Positions 6,127-11,255 of a DNA stretch of 11,255 nucleotides are shown here, piece after piece (within the stretch, counting starts at the first letter, position 1; every line of letters begins with the position of its first letter). Position numbers and translations under genes: made by a program. Source of the stretch: Clostridiales bacterium. GTDB lineage: Bacteria; Bacillota; Clostridia; Peptostreptococcales; Anaerovoracaceae. The stretch lies in contig JAAZLU010000116.1 of the NCBI GenBank assembly GCA_012799165.1, positions 1-11,255 of the forward strand, in the 5' to 3' direction. The notes under the pieces were generated by a model, which was given only the letters and a program-made list of their open reading frames with translations, made no database searches and was not told the origin of the DNA.

Positions 6127-7679
6127 AATTCGGTACCGCGGGCATACGCGGAATTATGGGCGACGGGCCCGGAGAGTTTAATCTCGCTACGATCGAGCTC
6201 TTGAGCAGGGCACTCGCGCGCTTTCTTTTGAAGGAATTTGCGGATGGAAAGCTCGAGGCTGAAGAGAAGCCGGAGTTAAAAGAAAAAGATATAAAAAAAA
6301 CGTCCGGCGAAGAAGCGGAGTCGACAGATTCGGCTTGCAAATGCGGGGGTGCAAAGAACGCTCCACTCGTAATAATCGCTCGCGACAGCCGCAACAACTC
6401 CTTCGAGTTTGCGCTGAAGACGGCGAAGACCTTAAAGGCAGAAGGCGTCAAGGTTCTGATGTTCGAGGAGATAATGCCCGTTCCGGTGCTCTCCTTTGCG
6501 GTTAGACATCTGGCGGCCGATGCCGGAATCGTGATTACCGCGAGCCATAACCCGAAGGAATACAACGGGTTTAAGGTATATGGTCCGCACGGCGGGCAAG
6601 TTCTCGAGGATGCCGCCAATGGGATTCAAAGGGAGATAGAGCTCCTGCAAGTAGATTTCGTTCCTGAAAGCGGAGGCGAAGAGCCGGGGAAAATTCCTTC
6701 GGAATTTATCATCGATGAGGAAGTGTACGAAGCTTACAAGGAGGCTATGAAAGAGGCATCGGACTACGACGAGCCTGCATCTTCGGAGCTCTCCGTAATA
6801 TATACGCCTCTGCACGGCAGCGGTAGAAGGCCCGTAAGCGAGGTGCTACGCGAGGACGGCTTTAATCTCTTTGTGGTTCCCGAGCAGGAAGAAGCGGACG
6901 GGGATTTTCCGAGCAGCGGCCAGCCAAATCCCGAGTTTTTGAGCGCCTATAAAGTGGCTCTGGAACATGCCGCAAGGCGCGCTGCGGAAGGCATGGAAAG
7001 CGATATTATAATCGCGACCGACCCCGACTGCGACCGCGTGGGAGCGATGTGCAAAGCAGCTCAGGCGACGCCCGGTGCCGAAAACGCCTCCGGCGCAGCT
7101 TCGGAATACAGACTCCTCTCCGGCAACGAGCTCGGAAGCCTCGTGCTCGCATACATCTGCGAGAAGGCGAATATGAAGGGGAAAGTTTTCGTATCCTCAT
7201 TTGTTAGCACACCTCTTGCGGACAGAATCGCGCGCGCAAACGGCATGCAGGTGGTTAAAACGCAGGTGGGCTTCAAATATATAGCGGAGCAGATGGATTT
7301 AGCCGGGGAAAATTTCGCATTCTCCTTCGAGGAGAGCAACGGAATGCTTGCAGGGCTGTATGCAAGAGATAAGGACGCAGTGCTCGGAGCGAGGCTGATA
7401 TGCAAGGCCGCGGCCTGTCTAAAAGCCGAGGGCAAGACACTCGCGGATAAGCTCGAGGAGCTTAACGAGCTATACGGACCCGTGCTGAGCCGGACAATTT
7501 CGGTGGCCCTGCAGCCGGGCGAAGAAAAGCCCGAGACGCAGATCGAGGATTTCGACGACGGCAGCCGCGTCGTTATAAGGCCTTCGGGCACAGAACCGAA
7601 GATTAAATATTACTTCTTCGCCAGCTGCGAAAAGCGCCTGGAGAGTCTGATAGAAGAGTATTGTTCGCAGAGGCAATAA
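6114..7679 (+). CDS. Phosphohexomutase (phosphoglucomutase/phosphomannomutase family)
   Basis: This 521-residue cytoplasmic enzyme interconverts hexose 6- and 1-phosphates and so feeds nucleotide-sugar synthesis. All four active-site loops are present. They are the phosphoserine loop TASHNPKEYNG (142-152, Ser144), the metal loop DPDCD (303-307), the sugar loop FEESNG (405-410) and the phosphate loop RPSGTEPK (489-496). The N-terminus KFGTAGIRGIMG is typical. It differs from the common form of about 575 residues. A Lys/Glu-rich insertion with CKCGG lies near 48-82. A small Ala/Gly-rich insertion lies near 316-330. Domain 4 is short, with only some 25 residues between SRTISV and the phosphate loop. 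A G-rich ribosome site (6102-6107) precedes ATG 6114. It is the last gene of the operon, and its 3' end is repeated downstream. Glucose versus mannose preference cannot be decided. Confidence 0.92.
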   Translation: MYKLKFGTAGIRGIMGDGPGEFNLATIELLSRALARFLLKEFADGKLEAEEKPELKEKDIKKTSGEEAESTDSACKCGGAKNAPLVIIARDSRNNSFEFALKTAKTLKAEGVKVLMFEEIMPVPVLSFAVRHLAADAGIVITASHNPKEYNGFKVYGPHGGQVLEDAANGIQREIELLQVDFVPESGGEEPGKIPSEFIIDEEVYEAYKEAMKEASDYDEPASSELSVIYTPLHGSGRRPVSEVLREDGFNLFVVPEQEEADGDFPSSGQPNPEFLSAYKVALEHAARRAAEGMESDIIIATDPDCDRVGAMCKAAQATPGAENASGAASEYRLLSGNELGSLVLAYICEKANMKGKVFVSSFVSTPLADRIARANGMQVVKTQVGFKYIAEQMDLAGENFAFSFEESNGMLAGLYARDKDAVLGARLICKAAACLKAEGKTLADKLEELNELYGPVLSRTISVALQPGEEKPETQIEDFDDGSRVVIRPSGTEPKIKYYFFASCEKRLESLIEEYCSQRQ

Positions 7680-7800
7680 ATTGCGAGCAGCGTCTCGAAA
7701 GCTTGATAGACGAATATTGTTCGCGTTGCTAATGAATTCGGATAAACCTTGCTCGCAGAGCAAATAAGTTCGAAAGCGGTCTTGCCTGCGGCACAAATAA
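7626..7800 (+). repeat. Degenerate tandem copies of the mutase gene's 3' end
   Basis: The last codons of the mutase gene (7626-7679, CEKRLESLIEEYCSQRQ-stop) are followed at 7682-7732 by a second copy encoding CEQRLESLIDEYCSRC-stop, offset 56 bp and in another frame. Over the first 42 bases 33 match. Seven of the nine differences are at third codon positions and only two change the amino acid (K to Q, E to D). A shorter third tail, TGC TCG CAG AGC AAA TAA, is at 7750-7767. A weaker fourth, TGC CTG CGG CAC AAA TAA, is at 7783-7800. The third contains a perfect 6-bp hairpin (TTGCTC-GCA-GAGCAA, 7749-7763) without a T-run. The interval 7680-7864 holds no gene. A weak promoter for the next gene may be TTGCCT (7782-7787) and TAAACT (7805-7810), 17 bp apart. 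Confidence 0.7.
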
Positions 7801-7864
7801 CGAGTAAACTGTATCAAGCGAAGACCGATGTAAAGACTCAAACAATTTTCTGTAGGAGGTTAAA

Positions 7865-8908
7865 ATGCGGGAGAGAGAGATATCACTACGCGATATATTC
7901 ATTTTATTTTTGAAAAAGCTTGTGCCCATATTAATTGCGGGTCTTGTCGTAGCGCTGATTTTGATCGCAAATGCCGTAAACAAGAATCGCCAAGCGCAGG
8001 CCGCAGCCGACGAAATCAGAAACAGGCCGCAGCTCTATGAGTGCACGATACTTTTCCGCCCCTTCAGCCCTGAAATTGACAATAAAATGCTCCTTGCCGC
8101 ATACACTCGCGTATTCGACTCCGATGGAAGTGTCCAGGAGAGTGCGAGAAAGACGGCGCCCGGCGCATCGATGAGCATGAGCGCAGCGGACGGTCTAATC
8201 GAGTTGAAGGTAATTTCCACAGATAGCGGAGCATCCGGCGAGGCGGCAAGATATATAAAAGCCGAGCTTTACAATATAATAAGAGATTCGTTGGGAGTGC
8301 ATCAAGTCGAACAAATTTCGGAATTCACCGGCCCGGTTCCGTACAGGGATTCGGAAGGGAAGCCGATAAGCGTTCCTTCGGTTCCATCGCTACCCAAAGA
8401 GATTTTGATGAACGGTATAATGGGCTTTATCGTCGGAGCAATCGCGTGCGCAGGAATTGTGTTTTTCTTTGCGCTCGCGAGCGGAAAATTCCTCTCCGTC
8501 CGAGATTTTAAGGATAGCGTTAATATTCCTGTGTTAGGAGTTATCAACGATAAGGAAAAGTTGAGCGGCAAGCTGCAACTACATATCGCAAAACTTGAAG
8601 GCAGAACTTCTATGGATAAGGAAACGAGCTATAAGATGACTGCCCACAGCGTGCTGGCGGTCGCAGGCATCGGAGCGGCAATATTTTCCCAGACCGCAGC
8701 GGATGCGGCCCAAAGTCTGGCCGAGCAGGCGGGATGCGTCTATGGGGGGAATATACTCAGTGAGCCGGCCGCGCGGGAGGTTCTGAGGCGCTCGGAAAAG
8801 ATCGTGCTGCTCGAAGATGTCGCGAAGATAAACGCCACTTTGTTTATGGACGAGCTTGCGGTAATCGACAATTACGGCAAGCAGGTCGCCGGCTTGGTGA
8901 TTAAGTAA
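7865..8908 (+). CDS. Wzz-like polysaccharide chain-length/co-polymerase protein
   Basis: This 347-residue protein has the two-helix layout of Wzz/CpsC proteins, which control polymer length or export of surface polysaccharide. The N-terminus SLRDIFILFLKKL leads into a membrane helix (about 18-38). An extracytoplasmic part of about 140 residues follows. A Pro-rich segment PSVPSLPKEI then precedes the second helix (about 182-206), followed by FKDSVNIPVLGVI, the usual cytoplasmic continuation. The last 120 residues (about 228-347) include VLAVAGIGAAIFS, EKIVLLEDV and GKQVAGLVIK. They look like the strands of a BY-kinase or MinD-type fold with no Walker A loop; that reading is my inference. AGGAGGT (7854-7860) lies 5 nt before the ATG. 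It follows the mutase by 185 bp and ends at a strong terminator, so it is probably its own unit or the operon's last gene. Confidence 0.78.
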   Translation: MREREISLRDIFILFLKKLVPILIAGLVVALILIANAVNKNRQAQAAADEIRNRPQLYECTILFRPFSPEIDNKMLLAAYTRVFDSDGSVQESARKTAPGASMSMSAADGLIELKVISTDSGASGEAARYIKAELYNIIRDSLGVHQVEQISEFTGPVPYRDSEGKPISVPSVPSLPKEILMNGIMGFIVGAIACAGIVFFFALASGKFLSVRDFKDSVNIPVLGVINDKEKLSGKLQLHIAKLEGRTSMDKETSYKMTAHSVLAVAGIGAAIFSQTAADAAQSLAEQAGCVYGGNILSEPAAREVLRRSEKIVLLEDVAKINATLFMDELAVIDNYGKQVAGLVIK

Positions 8909-8933
8909 ATTGAGCGATCAACTTGAGTAAATA

Positions 8934-8966
8934 AAAAGCAGATGCGCTGTATTTGCATCTGCTTTT
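8934..8966. terminator. Bidirectional rho-independent terminator
   Basis: AAAAGCAGATGC (8934-8945) pairs perfectly with GCATCTGCTTTT (8955-8966) around a 9-nt loop. A and T runs on the two sides let it act in both directions, with five T on the minus strand and four on the plus strand. It separates the convergent wzz-like and dehydrogenase genes. Confidence 0.9.
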
Positions 8967-9019
8967 GCAATCTTTAGAATCCTTTTTCCGTGCCGCTGCA
9001 AGTGGAAATTGCTATGCGG

Positions 9020-10138
9020 CTACTCCCAAGGAAAGCTGAAGTCCAAATTCTTTTTATCGCGAACTTCCTCGAATTCTCTTTGCAGAGGTTCGCCTATAGG
9101 AACGCCTTTATCTTTGCGCTCCTGCCATACGAGCCATTCCTTTTCGCCTGCGGTGTAGATTCTATCTTGACCGGGAGCCCTGTCCGAGTTTCTGAGCTCT
9201 CGGAGGATATCTCCCGCCGTCTTTTTAAAGACTTCCAGGCCGCAGAAGGCTTCCGGGTCCACGACAAAGAAGAAGTGGCCGAGGTGATAAGGTCTTCGCT
9301 TGCCGTCGGCATCGAGCCCCGTAAGAGCCTTCATAAAACTTCCGGCTTGTAGCGCAGCCGATAGAATCTCCACGACTACCGCATAACCGTAGCCCTTGTA
9401 GCCTGCGGTGCGCTCACCTTCGCCGCCCAGAGGAGCCAGAGCCGCGTCGCCCGATACCAGAAGCTTTAGGATTTCTTCGGAATCCGTAAGGGTCCTGCCG
9501 TCTCTCGAGATTACCGCTCCCGCAGGGGTCGGCTCGCCCTGATGGGCCCAGTACTCAATCTTGCCGCGCTGGATTATGGAAGTTGCGCAATCGAGCGCAA
9601 AGGGAAATTTTTCGTCCGTAGGCATGCCGAATGTAAGAGGGTTTGTTCCGAGCATATTCTCCACGCCGAAGGTCGGCGCTATCGAGGGCCGCGCGTTGGT
9701 ACCGGTTATGCCTATCATCCCGGCATCCGTCGCCATGCTCGTCCAGTAGCCGGCGATTCCGTAGTGCGAGGAATTGCGCACCGCGACGCCCGCCATGCCG
9801 AACTTGCCGGCCTTTTCTATTGCCATGCGCATCGCAAGATCGCTTGCAACCATTCCCATGCCGTCATTGGCATCCAGCACCGCAGTCGTGGGCGTTTCCT
9901 TGACAATTTCGATGTTTGTAATCGGATTGAGTATCCCCGCATCGATGCGGTCGAGATAGATGGGTTTAAAGCGATTGCAGCCGTGGCTTTCGATGCCTCT
10001 GCGGTCGGATTCGAGCAGCACATCCGTGCACAATTTGGCATCCTCCGCGGGCAGGCCGTAGGCTTCGAAGGCCGCGCGCATAAACTTTTCCGCCTGTTCC
10101 CAGGGGAAATAAGGTCTGTTTTGATCGTCGTATAACAT
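9020..10138 (-). CDS. Malate/L-lactate dehydrogenase (Ldh2) family NAD(P)-dependent oxidoreductase
   Basis: This 372-residue cytoplasmic enzyme belongs to the malate/L-lactate/ureidoglycolate dehydrogenase family, unrelated in fold to classical LDH/MDH. Family marks are DRRGIESHGCNRF (45-57, with SHG), DANDGMG (89-95), VAVRNSSHYGIAGYW (118-132, His125), IGITGTNARPSIAPTFG (142-158), MLGTNPLTFGMP (162-173), the AGAVI segment and GYKGYGYAVVVEILSA (246-261). The length is about the family norm. Substrate can be malate, lactate, ureidoglycolate, sulfolactate or another 2-hydroxyacid, and the sequence alone does not decide. GGAGG (10149 down to 10145) lies 6 nt before the ATG at 10138. It is transcribed against its neighbours and ends at the bidirectional terminator, so it appears monocistronic with no visible functional tie to the polysaccharide genes. 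Confidence 0.9.
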   Translation of the reverse strand: MLYDDQNRPYFPWEQAEKFMRAAFEAYGLPAEDAKLCTDVLLESDRRGIESHGCNRFKPIYLDRIDAGILNPITNIEIVKETPTTAVLDANDGMGMVASDLAMRMAIEKAGKFGMAGVAVRNSSHYGIAGYWTSMATDAGMIGITGTNARPSIAPTFGVENMLGTNPLTFGMPTDEKFPFALDCATSIIQRGKIEYWAHQGEPTPAGAVISRDGRTLTDSEEILKLLVSGDAALAPLGGEGERTAGYKGYGYAVVVEILSAALQAGSFMKALTGLDADGKRRPYHLGHFFFVVDPEAFCGLEVFKKTAGDILRELRNSDRAPGQDRIYTAGEKEWLVWQERKDKGVPIGEPLQREFEEVRDKKNLDFSFPWE

Positions 10139-10183
10139 AAGTTTCCTCCATCCGTAAAAAGTCGGCTAAGCCGATTCGCATGC

Positions 10184-10212
10184 ATTATATACTATCGAGA
10201 GGCTGTTGTGCC
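10184..10212 (-). promoter_or_regulatory. Possible promoter of the Ldh2-family gene
   Basis: Read on the minus strand, a perfect TATAAT (10189 down to 10184) lies 45 bp before the start codon. GGCACA at 10212-10207 is 17 bp further upstream but matches TTGACA at only three positions. The -10 is good and the -35 is doubtful. Confidence 0.4.
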
Positions 10213-10315
10213 CTCTAAATGAGGCGAATTCTTCCAGTATTTTGCAGGCATCCGTGTATTTTGCAGATAATTTAAAACGATATGTTGCCTATTTTGCCTC
10301 TAAAGCGGATGTTTG

Positions 10316-10433
10316 TGGTATAATATTTCCATCCGTTACCTGCGTCGCGGGTTCGGTTTTTATTGTATTTTCGCGGCGTTATTTTAAGGTAGGAAACATT
10401 GTATCACCTTTGCATGCATGGCTGTGATATAAT
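10316..10433 (+). repeat. Two-promoter regulatory module, copy 2 (upstream of pgi)
   Basis: The gene-free interval 10139-10492 (354 bp) holds the Ldh2 promoter region at its left and this module at its right; I see nothing clear in 10213-10313. P1 is TGGTATAAT (10316-10324), P2 is TGATATAAT (10425-10433), and the hexamers are 109 bp apart. The inverted repeat between them is CGTCGCG (10343-10349) with CGCGGCG (10372-10378). It pairs fully with one G-U, and the inner A-T pair of copy 1 is a G-C pair here. A T-rich stretch (TTATTTT) follows the stem. Order, spacing and sequence match copy 1 at 3321-3435. A P2 transcript would have a leader of roughly 50 nt before pgi. Confidence 0.7.
10399..10432. 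promoter_or_regulatory. Operator-like dyad overlapping P2, copy 2
   Basis: TTGTATCAC (10399-10407) and GTGATATAA (10424-10432) flank a 16-bp spacer. Both arms and the spacer length are identical to the copy at 3401-3434, whereas four bases within the 16-bp spacer differ. The right arm contains five of the six bases of the -10 hexamer, so binding would compete with polymerase. Confidence 0.65.
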
Positions 10434-10492
10434 TTTTAGAAGTGTGATTTTGCAGGGGATTCGAATTTCCCTATCCATATATGGTGATTAAG

Positions 10493-11255
10493 ATGCAATT
10501 AGATTTAAGTCATTCGAAAGTCGAGCAATGCGCGGAGCTCAGAAACAAGGCCCTTGAGCATGTTCGAAGTCTCAAGTCCGGAGAGATTCCCTTTACGGGC
10601 TGGGTGAGCCTTCCGGAAAACTTCGATGAGGATTTGCTTGCGCGCATCAAAAAGATCGCGGATGAAATTGCGAATAAATGCAGCTACTTCGTCGTAATAG
10701 GCATCGGCGGATCCTACCTCGGCGCGAATGCCGTAATAGAGGCGCTCGGCGGGAAGGCCGGCAGACCTGAAGTCGACTTTAGCGGATACGATATGAGCGG
10801 CTCGCAGATGGCGAAAGTTATCGAGCGCATGCAGGAAGAGGAAACATGCATCTGTGCAATCTCCAAGTCCGGAAATACTCTCGAGACCATCCTGGCATAT
10901 TCCATCCTCAAAGATGAGATGATAAAAAAATACGGTTCCAACGCGAAGGATAGAATTTATATCTTAGCGGGTCCCGGCGAAGGCACCCTCCGCAAAGAAG
11001 CCGAAGAAGAAGGCTTGGAACTCTTCGACGTTCCCGAGGACATAGGCGGAAGATATTCGGTGCTGAGCGTCGTGGGACTGCTCCCCATAGCGGTAGCGGG
11101 CCTCGATACATCCGCTCTGCTCGCGGGTGCGCGAAGCATCTCGGATGACCGGAAATGCGCGGACTACGCATGCACGCGCGTCGCGCTGCAAAAGCTCGGA
11201 AAATCCATGGAGATATTCAGTTACTTCGATGTGCGCCTGCGGTCTTTTGGCGACT
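10493..11255 (+). CDS. pgi: Glucose-6-phosphate isomerase, 3'-truncated by the window end
   Basis: The reading frame is open from ATG 10493 to the last base, giving the first 254 residues of an enzyme usually about 450 residues long in this group. It interconverts glucose 6-phosphate and fructose 6-phosphate in the cytoplasm. Family marks are VVIGIGGSYLGANAVIEAL (67-85), the phosphate-binding SKSGNT segment (124-129, where many relatives read SKSGTT) and IGGRYSVLSVVGLLPIAVAG (184-203). The start is supported by GGTGA (10483-10487), which pairs with the 16S tail; an in-frame ATG at 10481 is an alternative without a good ribosome site. The promoter module it shares with the mutase operon suggests joint control. 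The active-site residues of the second half are outside the window. Confidence 0.95.
   Translation, partial: MQLDLSHSKVEQCAELRNKALEHVRSLKSGEIPFTGWVSLPENFDEDLLARIKKIADEIANKCSYFVVIGIGGSYLGANAVIEALGGKAGRPEVDFSGYDMSGSQMAKVIERMQEEETCICAISKSGNTLETILAYSILKDEMIKKYGSNAKDRIYILAGPGEGTLRKEAEEEGLELFDVPEDIGGRYSVLSVVGLLPIAVAGLDTSALLAGARSISDDRKCADYACTRVALQKLGKSMEIFSYFDVRLRSFGD

Noticed and set aside
7749..7763. Hairpin TTGCTC-GCA-GAGCAA as an intrinsic terminator for the mutase operon
   Set aside because: The stem is only 6 bp and is followed by ATAAG instead of a T-run. It is better explained as part of the repeated 3' tails.
7626..7800. CRISPR or regular direct-repeat array
   Set aside because: Repeat offsets are 56, 32 and 33 bp, copies are degenerate and nested in gene-derived sequence, and there are no unique spacers of constant size.
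7807..7818. A third copy of the TTGTATCAC dyad before the wzz-like gene (CTGTATCAA)
   Set aside because: Only one half-site is present, with two mismatches, and no GTGATA arm follows at the 16-bp spacing.
9542..10135. A 197-codon open frame on the plus strand opposite the dehydrogenase gene
   Set aside because: The minus strand carries clear Ldh2-family motifs and a good ribosome site. The plus-strand frame has no recognisable domain and is a shadow of GC-rich coding DNA.
10206..10427. A 73-codon open frame between the dehydrogenase gene and pgi
   Set aside because: It runs through the promoter module, including both -10 elements and the dyad, and has no ribosome site. Copy 1 of the module does not preserve a matching frame.

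Overview
The window looks like chromosomal DNA of a low-to-moderate GC Bacillota, probably a clostridial anaerobe. The grounds are strong AGGAGG-type ribosome sites, extended -10 promoters, an oligopeptide ABC transporter, an AbiEi-type regulator and a Wzz-like cell-surface polysaccharide protein. The genus cannot be named from sequence reading alone.

Layout. (1) 1-1374: the 3' part of a dipeptide/oligopeptide transporter ATPase gene, then a short SixA-like histidine phosphatase. (2) 1375 to about 3240: an AT-rich accessory patch with an AbiEi-family type IV antitoxin/regulator, a tiny broken gene that overlaps its neighbours at both ends, and a RhuM-family gene. A clear -35/-10 promoter with a perfect 11-bp inverted repeat precedes the AbiEi gene. 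No complete AbiEii toxin is present. (3) 3237-7679: a regulatory intergenic region followed by a tight three-gene operon: a GtrB/DPM1-like glycosyltransferase, a polytopic GT-C-like membrane protein and a phosphohexomutase. The mutase is followed by degenerate tandem copies of its own 3' end. (4) 7865-8908: a Wzz-like chain-length protein, closed by a bidirectional terminator. (5) 9020-10138, minus strand: a malate/L-lactate dehydrogenase family oxidoreductase. (6) 10139-10492: a gene-free regulatory interval. (7) From 10493: the first 254 codons of glucose-6-phosphate isomerase, running off the window end.

How the genes fit together. Glucose-6-phosphate isomerase (F6P/G6P) and the phosphohexomutase (G6P/G1P, or the mannose equivalents) make the hexose-1-phosphate needed for nucleotide sugars. 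The GT2 and GT-C proteins are the kind that load a sugar on a polyprenyl carrier and move it to an acceptor outside the membrane. The Wzz-like protein would set chain length of a surface polymer.

The most notable signal is regulatory. The intergenic regions in front of the GT2-GT-C-mutase operon and in front of pgi carry the same roughly 120-bp module: an upstream extended -10, a stem with a compensatory base change, and a downstream extended -10 embedded in the dyad TTGTATCAC-N16-GTGATATAA. This suggests one regulator coordinates both steps of the hexose-phosphate branch. Other points of interest are the broken gene between AbiEi and RhuM and the repeated 3' tails of the mutase gene.
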